DNA of 64,000 bases from Deinococcus phoenicis (GCF_000599865.1 NZ_JHAC01000038.1:25526-89525); one strand, 5' to 3'; shown: positions 37,124 to 57,379, numbered from the stretch's first letter. Numbers and translations: made by a program. The notes: generated from the letters alone by a model not told the origin.

Positions 37124-37209
37124 ATCCAGGACTCTACTCCCGCCGAAGAAGACCTCCTCCCCTAGCCCACATTCCCCCTCAACTCACTTTTTTATAGGAG
37201 AATCCCCCA

Positions 37210-38220
<1,011 letters not shown>

Positions 38221-38242
38221 GAGCAGTCAGCTTTCAGCCGTC

Positions 38243-38280
38243 AGCGGTCAGCCTTTCCGGAGAGGAGGCTGGCCGCTTTC
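38243..38280. terminator. Terminator hairpin between ilvC and the dGTPase gene
   Basis: AGCGGTCAGCCT (38243-38254) pairs with AGGCTGGCCGCT (38266-38277) with one mismatch and is followed by TTC. It sits between convergent genes. Upstream the sequence repeats CAGC and TCAGC words, possibly a decayed repeat. Confidence 0.55.
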
Positions 38281-38297
38281 ACTGGGGAACGCTCGCC

Positions 38298-39701
38298 TCA
38301 GGGCACGCGCACGCCCGTCAGAATCTGATGGAGTTCCAGCGCGTACGAGTCGGTCATGCCGGACACGTAGTCCGTGATGGCCAGCACCCGCTCGTAGGGC
38401 GTGAGCTTCAGGACCGCCTCCTCAGGCTTCAAATCGTGGAAAGTACCGTGCAGTTCGGGGCGGACACTCAGGTACTTCTTCGGAAACAGCTTGAAGAGCT
38501 TTTCACCTGAACGGCTGAGCTTCCCGCCCTCACCCAGGCCGGGCGGCAGCGCCCCCATCAACTCGTCAAGCAGACCACCGATCACCTTAAACCCGGCGTA
38601 CTCCACCTGAAGGACCCGCTCATCCACATATACCTTGGCCTTGGCCTCGGCACCGAGGGCCTCGAAGGCGGCGTAAATCTGCGGCTCCGTGTCCGCCACT
38701 CCATCGATCAAAGCCTGCTTGTATGTTCCCTCGCGCAGTTCGTCCAGATGGCCCCTGACCACCACCATCACAGCCCGGGTCAGTTCACCGATGGCCTGGG
38801 CGCGCAGAGCCGAGACGTCCATCCTGTGCAGTTCCGCCACTCCCCGGGCACGGAGATTCGCGGGCAGCAACGGCTCAAGCAGTTGACACAGCCGCTCTTT
38901 GCTGACCAGCCGGGCATCGTGGGCGTCTTCCAGATCGACTACCCGGTAGCTGATATCGTCTGCCGCTTCCATCAGGTACACCAGCGGATGGCGGGCAAAA
39001 CGGCCCGGTTCATACTGGGTCAGGCCCAGTTCCGCCCGCACGGTTTCAGCCAGTGCGGCGTCGGCCTGCGTGTAGTTGAACTTCTTGCGGGCACAGTCCG
39101 ACCGGTCCACGGTGTGCCCGCTGCCCTGAGGGTATTTGAGGAGCGCACCGTAACTGGTGAACGTGAGCCGGCCCCCGCCCGCCCGTTCGCGGTCCCACAG
39201 CCTCGCCATGATGCGGAAACTCTGCGCGTTTCCCTCGAAGCGGGCGATATCCTGAAACTCTGCTTCCGTCATGTGCGGCTTCAATTCGCCCACGTGCCGC
39301 ACAGCCCACTCCTGAATCGCGGCCTCGCCGGAATGACCGAAGGGTGGATTACCAATGTCATGCGCGAGGCAGGCCACGCTGACCACCGTGCCGAGGTCCT
39401 CGGGTGAGAGGTGATCAGGCAGCTCACCCCGCTCCCGGAGGTGCTTGCCGAACGCCTTCCCCAGACCTCGCCCCACGTTCGCCACTTCCAGGGTATGGGT
39501 CAGGCGTGTGCGCGTGTAATCGGACTTGGCGAGCGGAAAGACCTGCGTCTTGTCCTGCAAACGCCGGAAGGCACTGCTGAAGGTCAGCCGTCCAAAATCG
39601 GCATCGAACTGCGTCCGGCCCGTCGCGGCGTCCTCAAAAGCGTGACGGCTCCCATAGAGCCTCTTGTGGTCGAGAAGTTGTCCCCAGCGTTCCTGACTCA
39701 T
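38298..39701 (-). CDS. dgt: dGTPase-like deoxynucleoside triphosphate triphosphohydrolase
   Basis: This is a 467-residue HD-domain enzyme. H...HD metal ligands are visible in RLTHTLEVANVGR and ACLAHDIGNPPFGHSGE; DFGRLTFSSAFRRLQDKTQVFPL is the conserved N-terminal dNTPase signature. It removes triphosphate from dGTP or other dNTPs and so shapes nucleotide pools. The ATG at 39701 has GAGGAG 10 bases upstream; the GTG at 39752 is in the leuA leader's opposite strand and less likely. The gene is divergent from the leu leader and convergent with ilvC. Confidence 0.92.
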   Translation of the reverse strand: MSQERWGQLLDHKRLYGSRHAFEDAATGRTQFDADFGRLTFSSAFRRLQDKTQVFPLAKSDYTRTRLTHTLEVANVGRGLGKAFGKHLRERGELPDHLSPEDLGTVVSVACLAHDIGNPPFGHSGEAAIQEWAVRHVGELKPHMTEAEFQDIARFEGNAQSFRIMARLWDRERAGGGRLTFTSYGALLKYPQGSGHTVDRSDCARKKFNYTQADAALAETVRAELGLTQYEPGRFARHPLVYLMEAADDISYRVVDLEDAHDARLVSKERLCQLLEPLLPANLRARGVAELHRMDVSALRAQAIGELTRAVMVVVRGHLDELREGTYKQALIDGVADTEPQIYAAFEALGAEAKAKVYVDERVLQVEYAGFKVIGGLLDELMGALPPGLGEGGKLSRSGEKLFKLFPKKYLSVRPELHGTFHDLKPEEAVLKLTPYERVLAITDYVSGMTDSYALELHQILTGVRVP

Positions 39702-39819
39702 GTCCAGTTCCTCCTCATCTGTGACGCCCCCGGCAAGACGGCATTGTCTCACGCACCGCAGTCGGTGCCATGCTCACTTTCGGCTAGACGACTTCCCCTC
39801 CCCTCCCGTCCCGTCCCGT

Positions 39820-39832
39820 TACCATGCACCCT
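39820..39832 (+). promoter_or_regulatory. -10 box of the leu leader, leaderless spacing
   Basis: TACCAT (39820-39825) ends 7 bases before the ATG at 39833. An in-frame ATG at 39824 falls inside this box, so the later ATG is the better start of the leader peptide. Confidence 0.6.
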
Positions 39833-39880
39833 ATGCAAGCGTTCGGCGGCCTTCTTCTTAGCCTTCCTCCGGTGGAGTGA
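39833..39880 (+). CDS. leuA leader peptide (attenuator sensor)
   Basis: This 15-codon ORF encodes [15 protein letters not shown], with leucine codons CTT CTT CTT AGC CTT in the middle. CTT is rare in this genome, which strengthens sensitivity to charged leucyl-tRNA. The ORF lies immediately before an antiterminator/terminator pair and 90 bases before leuA. It is a classic leader-peptide arrangement and is missed by length-based gene calling. Confidence 0.87.
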   Translation: MQAFGGLLLSLPPVE

Positions 39881-39929
39881 ACGGCGAAGACCCGCCTTAC
39901 CCCCCGGAGGAACCCCCTCCGGGGTTTTT
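39864..39929 (+). terminator. leu attenuator: terminator and competing antiterminator
   Basis: The terminator stem CCCCGGAGG (39902-39910) with CCTCCGGGG (39916-39924) has a 5-base loop and is followed by TTTTT. Segment TTCCTCCGG (39864-39872), just after the leucine codons, is a perfect 9-bp complement of CCGGAGGAA (39904-39912), the terminator's left arm. Stalling at the Leu codons would favour this antiterminator; full translation would block it. Confidence 0.85.
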
Positions 39930-39969
39930 CTTTGTCCCCTCCCGCCCCCTCACCCTTCAGGAGACTCCC

Positions 39970-41520
<1,551 letters not shown>

Positions 41521-41581
41521 GGACGCCGGGAAGCCGGGGGCGGAGTGCAGGACTCGGCCCCCTTTCCTTTTTGGAGGCCCA

Positions 41582-41875
41582 ATGGTTCTAGAAATCGCCC
41601 TGCTCAACGTCCGCCCAGGTCAGACCGCTGCCTTCGAGACCGCCTTTGCCCAGGCGCAGCGGATCATTTCAGGAATGCCGGGGTATGTCCGCCACGAGTT
41701 GCAGAAGTGCCTGGAAGACGACCACAGGTACGCCCTGCTGGTGTGGTGGGAGACACTGGAAGACCACACAGTCGGCTTTCGCGGCAGTCCGGAATATCAG
41801 GAGTGGCGCGCGCTGCTGCACCATTTCTATGATCCGTTTCCGACGGTGGAGCATTTCGTGCCCGCGCTGCCGTGA
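41582..41875 (+). CDS. Antibiotic biosynthesis monooxygenase (ABM) domain protein
   Basis: This is a 97-residue single-domain protein with the ABM/dimeric alpha-beta barrel pattern: VLEIALLNVRPGQTAAFETAF, GYVRHELQKCLED, YALLVWWETLEDH, and a C-terminal HHFYDPFPTVEHF. Relatives include quinol monooxygenases and heme-degrading proteins, but substrate cannot be assigned. A strong GGAGG precedes the ATG. It follows leuA by 61 bases and might be transcribed with it. Confidence 0.85.
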   Translation: MVLEIALLNVRPGQTAAFETAFAQAQRIISGMPGYVRHELQKCLEDDHRYALLVWWETLEDHTVGFRGSPEYQEWRALLHHFYDPFPTVEHFVPALP

Positions 41876-41886
41876 GGAAGCAGGAG

Positions 41887-41923
41887 AAGGGGCCAGGGAA
41901 ATGACGCTTCCTGGCCCCTTTTG
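41887..41923. terminator. Bidirectional terminator between ABM gene and guaA
   Basis: AAGGGGCCAGG (41887-41897) pairs with CCTGGCCCCTT (41910-41920), an 11-bp perfect stem flanked by TTTT on the plus side. The genes on either side are convergent. Confidence 0.85.
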
Positions 41924-41932
41924 GTCAATGCT

Positions 41933-43450
<1,518 letters not shown>

Positions 43451-43498
43451 GGTCTGGATTGTCTCACGCGGCGGGCCGGGGGTGTCCGGGCGGGCGGA

Positions 43499-44839
43499 TC
43501 AGGGCGTCAGGGCGATCTGCACGGGCACGCTGGTCGGAGCCGTCAACGTCACGGTGCCCGGCGTGTAGCCCTCGGCAGCCACGCGCAGGGTGTAGGTGCC
43601 GGGCCGGGGCAGGCGCACCACGCCGGGCGCGCGGCCCACCTCCTGGCCGGGGTCCACCTTCACGCCCTCCGGGGCCGAGACGAGGCTCAGGCGCACCGGC
43701 ACCCCTTCTGCCCCCCGGACCACAAAGCGCACGTCGCAGCAGGACTGAGCCGCCGTGGCCGCCGGAGGGACCGCAACCGCCGCCGGCGAGGCCGACCGCC
43801 ACAGCCACCACGCGCCGGCCACAAGCAGCAGCAGCGCCAGCACCGGCCACAGCCAGCCGGGGCGGCGGGCGGGTGCCGGGGCAGCCTCGCGGCCAGGTTT
43901 GACGATCTGGCGGGTGCCGTCCGCGTTCCACTTGATCCGGACCGGCTCACCGACCACGCGCCTCGCGGATACCTGCCCGGCCAGAGTGCCGGGGGCCACC
44001 GGGGGAGGAGGCGCGGGTTCTTCCTGCTCCTTCACCTGCGCAGATGCGGCCGTGTCTCCGTCGGTCTGCGCTTCCGCCGGGGAGGGCACGCCTGCGGCCG
44101 AGGCGCTGTCCGGGGCAGAGCTGTCCGGGGCAGCGCCGTCCGGGCCACCGTGCAGAGGCTCCGGCACACTGGCCGTGACGACCAGGGGGGTGGACGGAGG
44201 CGCGGAAACCGGAAGAGGCGTGGCGGGCGCATCCCGCTGGGCCTGCAACCGGGCCTCCTCCGGCGGGCCGGGAGGCCCTGCATCCTGCGCGGCGGGTTCC
44301 GGCTCCGCAGCGGGGGCATTCAGCAGGGCCAGGAGATCGTGGGCAGTGGCCCCGGCCGGCGCGTCCCGCAAGGGGGCCGGCACGCCTCCCAGCGTGTCCA
44401 GGGCGCTCATCAGGTCGTGCAGGTCCCCGGCGGGCGTGGTGTCCCCGCCCCAGGGCAGGCCCGCCCCGGCCAGCGCCACACGGCCGTCCACGCTCCAGAG
44501 CTGCGCGGCATTCACGCCGCCGTGCGTCAGGCCCGCGCCGTGCAGGGCCGCCAGTCCGGCCAGCGCCCCCCGCGCCGCGAGCAGCGGGTCGGAAGCGGGC
44601 AGCGCGTGCGGCGGCAGCTCGGTGACCACGTAGGCCGTCTCGCCGTCGATCCCGCCTTCACTGGGGGTCAGCAGGGCCGGGTCGGCGGGCAGGTCGGGCA
44701 GCGGGGCGGCGTGCGGCAGCACATGCAGCAGCACCGGCATACCGGTCAGGCGGTCGGTGGCGCGCAGCGTCCGCACGGCACCGGCGGGCCGGTCGCCCGT
44801 CAGATCACGCGCGGCCACGTAGGGGCCGATGGGCTTCAC
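43499..44839 (-). CDS. Kinase-like (pseudokinase) membrane protein with PEGA-like C-terminal domain
   Basis: This is a 446-residue protein from the GTG at 44839, fixed by TATACT (44847-44852) 7 bases upstream. Residues 1-175 resemble a shrunken Ser/Thr kinase: the lysine strand is VLLHVLP, and the catalytic loop reads THGGVNAAQLW instead of HRDLKPxN, so the catalytic Asp and Lys are missing and no DFG is present. A Pro/Ala-rich linker (175-290), a basic patch, one transmembrane helix (329-347) and a PEGA-like beta domain (370-446, ending PGTYTLRVAAEGYTPGTV) follow. It probably acts as a signalling scaffold at the envelope. The function is unknown. Confidence 0.72.
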   Translation of the reverse strand: MKPIGPYVAARDLTGDRPAGAVRTLRATDRLTGMPVLLHVLPHAAPLPDLPADPALLTPSEGGIDGETAYVVTELPPHALPASDPLLAARGALAGLAALHGAGLTHGGVNAAQLWSVDGRVALAGAGLPWGGDTTPAGDLHDLMSALDTLGGVPAPLRDAPAGATAHDLLALLNAPAAEPEPAAQDAGPPGPPEEARLQAQRDAPATPLPVSAPPSTPLVVTASVPEPLHGGPDGAAPDSSAPDSASAAGVPSPAEAQTDGDTAASAQVKEQEEPAPPPPVAPGTLAGQVSARRVVGEPVRIKWNADGTRQIVKPGREAAPAPARRPGWLWPVLALLLLVAGAWWLWRSASPAAVAVPPAATAAQSCCDVRFVVRGAEGVPVRLSLVSAPEGVKVDPGQEVGRAPGVVRLPRPGTYTLRVAAEGYTPGTVTLTAPTSVPVQIALTP

Positions 44840-44950
44840 AGGGGCAAGTATAGGGGCCGGAGGCCGGTCCCGGCACAGCAAAGGCCCGCGCGGCCCCCAC
44901 CGTGACGCGGTCCACGCCCCCCACCCCCCGCCCGGCGTATCGTGCCGGAC

Positions 44951-45520
44951 ATGACGGACGCTTCTCACCCTGCCGCCCCCGACCACCGGGCCGCCGCCCC
45001 CCGCGCCGTGCGGATCGCGGTTCTGACGGTCAGCGACACCCGCACCGAGGAGACCGACACCAGCGGCCAGTTCCTGCTTTCCGAACTGCGCGCCGGGGGC
45101 CACGAGGTCGTGGGCTACCGCGTGGTGCAGGACGACGCGCCGGCGATCCGCGCGGCCCTGACCGGATTCATGCGGGACGCGGCAGTCGTCGTCTCCAGTG
45201 GCGGCACGGGCATCACCGGGCGGGACGTGACGATTCCGGTGGTGGAGTCGCTGCTCACCAAGCCCATGCCCGGCTTCGGCGAACTGTTCCGGATGCTGAG
45301 TTACCGCGAGGTGGGCGGCGCGGCCATGCTGTCGCGCGCGGTCGGGGGCCTGGCGGGCCACACGCTGCTGTTCGCCCTGCCCGGCAGCCTGAACGCCGTG
45401 CGGACCGCCTGGGAGGGCCTGCTGAGAGACGAACTGGGGCACCTGGCCTTCGAGGTGGCGCGGCACGGGCAGCCGGGACCGGACCAGCCCGGACCGGGGC
45501 AGCCCGGCGGAGGAGGCTGA
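44951..45520 (+). CDS. moaB: Molybdenum cofactor biosynthesis protein MoaB/Mog family
   Basis: This is a 189-residue protein with a MoCF-binding fold: [17 protein letters not shown] at the start, [15 protein letters not shown] in the middle and [11 protein letters not shown] near the end. These motifs bind molybdopterin, and MoaB adenylylates it before molybdenum insertion. This fits the formate dehydrogenase encoded at 24638. The ATG at 44951 follows TATCGT (44938-44943) by 7 bases. The C-terminal tail is a Pro/Gly/Gln repeat ([13 protein letters not shown]). Confidence 0.9.
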   Translation: MTDASHPAAPDHRAAAPRAVRIAVLTVSDTRTEETDTSGQFLLSELRAGGHEVVGYRVVQDDAPAIRAALTGFMRDAAVVVSSGGTGITGRDVTIPVVESLLTKPMPGFGELFRMLSYREVGGAAMLSRAVGGLAGHTLLFALPGSLNAVRTAWEGLLRDELGHLAFEVARHGQPGPDQPGPGQPGGGG

Positions 45521-45523
45521 GCC

Positions 45524-46318
45524 GTGGCGGACTGGCTGGCGCCCATCTCCCACATCACGCTGCCCTACGCGCTGGCCCTGGCCCTGATCGCCGCGTACTG
45601 GCTGTGGCGGGTGGCGCGCGAGGCCGGGCACCGCTGGGTGCCGCACGTGTCCTGGTGGGCGGTGCCGGGGCTGGGGCTGCTGTGGACCACGCCCCTGGCC
45701 GACGCCCCCGCCCTGTTCGGCCTGGGCGCGGCGCTGCTGCTGCTGGCGGAGTTCTGGCCGGGTGCCTTCCGGCCCGCGCGGGTGCGTCCGGGCTGGGCCT
45801 GGCCCGCGGTGGGGGTGGTGGTCGGCCTCACGCTGCTGGGGCTGACCGCAGTGCGCGGCGGCACGGACCTCTCGGTGACGCTCGCGCTGGCGGCCCTGCT
45901 GGCCGGGCTGGGCGGCCTGCTGTCGGCGGCGCTGTACCGGGAGCACGCCGCCTCCCGCCTGCCGGGCCTGGAAGTCCGTTTCGGGCGGGTGCAGTTTCCC
46001 GAGTGGCCCGACCTGAGCGTCACCCTGACCGAGCGGGGCGCGCGGCTGGTGAACGTGTCGGACGGCCCGCTGCGGCTGGCGGGCTGGTCCCCTTCGGGCA
46101 TGAATGCCTGGCTGCGCGTCCGCGACGAGGGCGGCGCACCCCTGAACACCCTGAATGCCGGGCAGAGCGCCTTCCTGCCGCTCAATGGGCGCGCGGGCGG
46201 CGTGCGCGTCTGGTACGTGCCGGTCCACCGCCGGGGGGGCCGGCAGCCGGGAGAGCCGCGCCTCTTTCGCGCCGACTGGACCCCGCCGGTCTACGCGGAC
46301 CAACGGGTGCTGAACTGA
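45524..46318 (+). CDS. Membrane protein of unknown function
   Basis: This is a 264-residue protein with a GTG start 4 bases after the moaB stop. About five hydrophobic segments occupy residues 10-140 (YALALALIAAYWLW, FGLGAALLLLAEF, PAVGVVVGLTLLGL, LALAALLAGLGGLLS). A soluble C-terminal half (about 145-264) follows, with predicted beta strands. I recognise no family. Tight coupling to moaB is noted, but no functional link is evident. Confidence 0.7.
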   Translation: MADWLAPISHITLPYALALALIAAYWLWRVAREAGHRWVPHVSWWAVPGLGLLWTTPLADAPALFGLGAALLLLAEFWPGAFRPARVRPGWAWPAVGVVVGLTLLGLTAVRGGTDLSVTLALAALLAGLGGLLSAALYREHAASRLPGLEVRFGRVQFPEWPDLSVTLTERGARLVNVSDGPLRLAGWSPSGMNAWLRVRDEGGAPLNTLNAGQSAFLPLNGRAGGVRVWYVPVHRRGGRQPGEPRLFRADWTPPVYADQRVLN

Positions 46319-46387
46319 AGCGGGTGGGAGGGCCGCTGCGTGAGGCCGTTCACGTCCCCGGGGGGCCGACTGGCGTATGGTGGGCAG

Positions 46388-47458
<1,071 letters not shown>

Positions 47459-47462
<4 letters not shown>

Positions 47463-47845
47463 GGCGGGCCGCGCTGGCCGCCCTGCTCACGGGGCCGGGC
47501 CTGCTGATGGTGGGGGCCGCCCTCGCCGCGCGGACCCCGGTGGCCGAGGTGGCCCTGCGGCCCTCGTTCGGCGGGGCCGTGCTGGAAGGCCGCGTCACCG
47601 CCGGGGCCGACGACGAGCTGACGGGTGTGTGGAGCAGCGGGGGCCGCGCCCGCCTGCTGAAATGCGCCCCCCGCTGTGAGGCCGTGCAAACCATTCCGGT
47701 GTCCGGCACCCTGCTGATGAACGCGGGGACGCTCTACCGCGTGGCGGTCGGCGGCGAGTTCCGGGCCGGACAGCGCGTGCGGCTGGCGCTGCGCTTCAGC
47801 AACATGCAGGTGCTGAACGTGGACGCCGCCGTCAGCCGCCCTTGA
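47459..47845 (+). CDS. Exported PCuAC-like (DUF461) protein without canonical copper ligands
   Basis: This is a 128-residue protein with a signal peptide (to about residue 24, ALAA). The rest has the strand pattern of periplasmic copper chaperones PCuA(C) ([38 protein letters not shown]). The usual His/Met copper-binding residues are not there; instead C69 and C73 (CAPRC) lie in the corresponding region. It could bind another metal, form a disulfide or be structural. The GTG start overlaps the truD stop. Confidence 0.5.
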
Positions 47846-48351
47846 GAGAGCGGCCCCTGTCGGCCCTGCCCCACAGAGCGGACCTGCGCGCCGCCTTTCT
47901 CGCCACGACCTACGGCACGGCCCACGAACGCTTCCGGCTGTCGGCGCGGCGGGGACCGGCCCCCACCTGGGCACGGGGGGACCGGGGCAGGGGGCCCTGG
48001 GCGGTCGTCACCGCCTGGAATCCGGGAGGAACGCTGACGGCGCCCGAGGCCAACGCCCGGGCCGGGGCGGCCCTGCTCGCCCGGGTTCAGGCGAGCGGCC
48101 TGGTGCCCTGGCCCGCCCACAACGGCGAGGGCGAATGGCGCGAGGAGGCGCTCCTCATCCCCGGCGTGCGGCTGCGGCAGGCGGCGGCCTGGGGCGCGGC
48201 GTTCGGGCAGGCGGCGGTGCTGTGGGCGGTGGGGGCCAGGGCCGCGCTGGTGTGGCTCGACGGGGACGGACGGCCCTCCGGCGCGGAGCGGTTCTGGGCC
48301 GTGGGTGAGGAGGGCACAGGCCCACCGTCCCCCCGGCCCTCTGCCCTCTGA
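47842..48351 (+). CDS. DUF3293 protein
   Basis: This is a 169-residue soluble protein with the DUF3293 pattern: [41 protein letters not shown] and [12 protein letters not shown]. The function of the family is unknown. The start is a TTG overlapping the preceding stop (TTGA), continuing the chain of overlaps truD-47459-47842. Confidence 0.72.
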   Translation: MRERPLSALPHRADLRAAFLATTYGTAHERFRLSARRGPAPTWARGDRGRGPWAVVTAWNPGGTLTAPEANARAGAALLARVQASGLVPWPAHNGEGEWREEALLIPGVRLRQAAAWGAAFGQAAVLWAVGARAALVWLDGDGRPSGAERFWAVGEEGTGPPSPRPSAL

Positions 48352-48378
48352 GCCTGGGGCCGCTAGAATCATGCGGTT

Positions 48379-49377
<999 letters not shown>

Positions 49378-49411
49378 TGGGACGTAGGGTGTGGGTTTGT
49401 GGGGAGGTCGC

Positions 49412-50167
49412 TTGACCACCCTGGCCGCGCCACCGCCTGTCAGCGCAGCAGGGTTCACCGTCCGCCTGCCTGCCTTTGAGGGCACGCTGGCGGACCTGGC
49501 CTCGGCGCTGCGGGCGGGGCGGGTGGGGCCGGGCGAGGTGCCGCTGTTGACGCTCACGCGGGAGGTGCTGGCGTGGGCATCCGCGCAGGCGGGCAGCCTG
49601 GAAGCGCACCCGGAGGCCCTGCCCGCCCTGGCGAACGTCATCGCGCTCAAGGCCCGGTTGCTGCTGCCCCAGCCCGAACCGGACGACCCGGACCCCGGCG
49701 ACTACGCGGACGACCTGCTGGACGAGGTGGTGGAGGGTGTGGAGGCGCTGGCGGAACTGGACGCGCTGGTGGGTTTCCTGGCCGCCCGCCGCCGCGAACG
49801 CGAGGGGCTGATTCCCGCGCGCCCGGTGCCGGTGGACCTGCCCCGTCGCGAACGCAAGAGCAACCCGCAAGGCAGCCTCGCCAGACTGGTGAAGGCCGCG
49901 CAGAACGCCGTCCGGCAGGTCGAGGTGCCCCTGCTGGCCCGCGAACGCCTGACGCTGGCCGATGCCCTGAGCGCCCTGCGTGCCTTCGGCAGCCGCCTGC
50001 GGACCTTCACCTTCCGGGGCATTCCCGCCCAGGACTGGGGCGAGCGCACCACCTACTTTGCCGCGCTGCTGGAGGGCGTCAAAGAGGGAAGTTTCAGCGT
50101 GGAGCAGGAGGGAACGTATGGGGAGATTCAGGTGACGGCGCAGATGACCGAGCGCCAGGAGAGCTAA
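49412..50167 (+). CDS. scpA: Segregation and condensation protein A
   Basis: This is a 251-residue kleisin. The N-terminal FEGTLADLASALRAGRVGPGEVPLLTLTREVL and ALANVIALKARLLLPQ segments match ScpA's Smc-neck binding helices. The acidic middle (PEPDDPDPGDYADDLLDEVVEGVE) and winged-helix C-terminus (TTYFAALLEGVKEGSFSVEQEGTYGEI) complete the family pattern. It bridges Smc heads in chromosome condensation. TTG 49412 is preceded by GGGGAGG; GTG 49391 is possible. scpB is not adjacent. Confidence 0.82.
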   Translation: MTTLAAPPPVSAAGFTVRLPAFEGTLADLASALRAGRVGPGEVPLLTLTREVLAWASAQAGSLEAHPEALPALANVIALKARLLLPQPEPDDPDPGDYADDLLDEVVEGVEALAELDALVGFLAARRREREGLIPARPVPVDLPRRERKSNPQGSLARLVKAAQNAVRQVEVPLLARERLTLADALSALRAFGSRLRTFTFRGIPAQDWGERTTYFAALLEGVKEGSFSVEQEGTYGEIQVTAQMTERQES

Positions 50168-50194
50168 AAACTCAGCCCCGTTGGTCGGCGGACT

Positions 50195-51168
<974 letters not shown>

Positions 51169-51172
<4 letters not shown>

Positions 51173-51714
51173 AGGGTGGGCTTCTCCTGGGCATGTCGTG
51201 CGCGCCATTCACGGGCCAACAGACCATAGGTCGCGTCGTCCGTCCATTCTCCCCGATGCAGGTAGCTTTCCAGGGTCGTGCCCTCATGCCGGAATCCCGC
51301 CCGGCAGAGGAGTGAGGCGGCGCGACCATTGCGGGGGTCGATGCTGGCATAGACGCGGTGCAGGGCCAGCGTTCCGAACAGGTGCGTCAGCAAGAGGCCC
51401 AGTCCCTCGGAGGCCAGGCCGCGTCCCTGGGCCTGCGGGGCGAGGGTGAAGCCGATTTCGGCCTGCCGCGCGCCCACGCCCCGCACGGCGAGGTCGCCCA
51501 GCAGCTCCCCGGTGCCCGCGTCCGCCAGCCCCAGTTGCGTCCAGCCCTCCTGTCCGGGGGTGCGGCCCTGCATGTCGGTGATCAGGGCCGCAGCCTCCTT
51601 CAGGGAATACGGCAAGGTCCAGCTCTGATACCGGGCGACCTCGGGGTGGTTGCGGTACGCGGTTAGTGTGGGCGCGTCGGACAGATCAAGGGAACGCAGG
51701 ACCACGCGGCTCAT
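51169..51714 (-). CDS. GNAT acetyltransferase (RimJ/RimL type) within the arginine unit
   Basis: This is a 181-residue protein with the GNAT acetyl-CoA loop [11 protein letters not shown] and RimJ/RimL features ([50 protein letters not shown]). The gene starts 11 bases after the argF stop and overlaps argC. This family acetylates ribosomal protein N-termini or small amines. Placement between two arginine genes invites a role in that pathway, but the sequence is not that of ArgA-type N-acetylglutamate synthase. Substrate unknown. Confidence 0.87.
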
Positions 51715-51724
51715 GTCCACCACC

Positions 51725-52771
<1,047 letters not shown>

Positions 52772-52800
52772 GGAGAATGATTATACAGAAGATAGAAAAA
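52772..52800 (-). promoter_or_regulatory. argF leaderless promoter with ARG-box-like sequence
   Basis: TATAAT (complement of 52780-52785) ends 8 bases before the argF ATG in an unusually AT-rich 30-bp block. Overlapping it, TGTATAATCATTC resembles an arginine-repressor half-site pair (consensus form TGMATWWWWATKCA). Repression by ArgR is plausible for an arginine gene but rests on a weak match. Confidence 0.45.
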
Positions 52801-52866
52801 AGATGCAGAAGGAGTTGTCCCGCATGCCTGCACGCCCTCCGGAGGGGAGGCGTACACTCCGGACCG

Positions 52867-53763
52867 ATGCCGCCTTCTGCCCTGCCCGCCCGCAGCCTGC
52901 TCCTCGCCCTGCTGATCACCTTCATCTGGGGCGTGAACTTCGTGGTGATCAAGTGGTCGGTGGCGGGGGCGTCGCCGCTGCTGGTGGCCGCGCTGCGCTT
53001 CGCGGTGGCCGCCTTTCCCGCTGTGCTGTTCGTGCCGCGCCCCCGTGTTCCCGCGCGGATTCTGTGGGGGTACGGGCTGGCGGTGGGGGTAGTGCAGTTC
53101 GGGCTGCTGTACCTGGCCGTTCAGCTCGGCATGAGCGCGGGCGTGGCCTCGCTGCTGATGCAGACACAGGCCTTTTTCACGGCGCTGCTGGCCGCGCGTT
53201 TCCTGGGCGAGCGCATCACGCCGCCGCAAATGCTGGGGATGACGCTGGCCTTCGGGGGCATGGCCCTGATTGGCCTCGCGGCCGGTGGGGACGTGACGCT
53301 GGTGGGGCTGCTGCTCACGCTGGTCGCGGCGTTGGGGTGGGCGTTCAGCAATCTGCTGGTGCGGGCCTCGGGCGGGGCGAACGCCTTTGCGCTGGTGGTC
53401 TGGAGCAGCCTGATCGCGCCCCTTCCCCTCACGCTGCTGGCGGGGCTGACGGCGGGGTGGGGGTCGGTGGTTCACACCCTCACCACGTCGGGCTGGGCCT
53501 TCTGGGCGGCGGTGCTGTTCATGGGGCTGGGCAACACGGTGCTGGGCTTCGGCGTGTGGAGCCTGCTGATTCAGAGGCACGGGGCCTCCCGCGTCGCGCC
53601 CCTCTCGCTGCTGGTGCCCGTGTTCGGGATGCTGGCGAGCGCCGTCTTCTACCACGAGGGTTTTCCGTTCCTGAAGCTGCTGGGCGCGGGGCTGGTGTTC
53701 GGGGGACTGGTGCTGCATGTGCTGGGAGGGCGGCGGCGCCCGGTCCTCTCCCCCGCCGACTAA
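52867..53763 (+). CDS. EamA/DMT-family transporter
   Basis: This is a 298-residue membrane protein with ten hydrophobic segments and two EamA repeats (LITFIWGVNFVVIKW; LLLTLVAALGWAFSNLLVRA). Drug/metabolite transporters of this kind export amino acids or other metabolites; the substrate is unknown. TACACT (52853-52858) lies 8 bases before the ATG; the frame's earlier ATG at 52777 is in the argF promoter. Confidence 0.88.
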   Translation: MPPSALPARSLLLALLITFIWGVNFVVIKWSVAGASPLLVAALRFAVAAFPAVLFVPRPRVPARILWGYGLAVGVVQFGLLYLAVQLGMSAGVASLLMQTQAFFTALLAARFLGERITPPQMLGMTLAFGGMALIGLAAGGDVTLVGLLLTLVAALGWAFSNLLVRASGGANAFALVVWSSLIAPLPLTLLAGLTAGWGSVVHTLTTSGWAFWAAVLFMGLGNTVLGFGVWSLLIQRHGASRVAPLSLLVPVFGMLASAVFYHEGFPFLKLLGAGLVFGGLVLHVLGGRRRPVLSPAD

Positions 53764-53772
53764 GCTGCGCTC

Positions 53773-54768
<996 letters not shown>

Positions 54769-54783
54769 CGTACCCTGTCTGCC

Positions 54784-57379
<2,596 letters not shown>

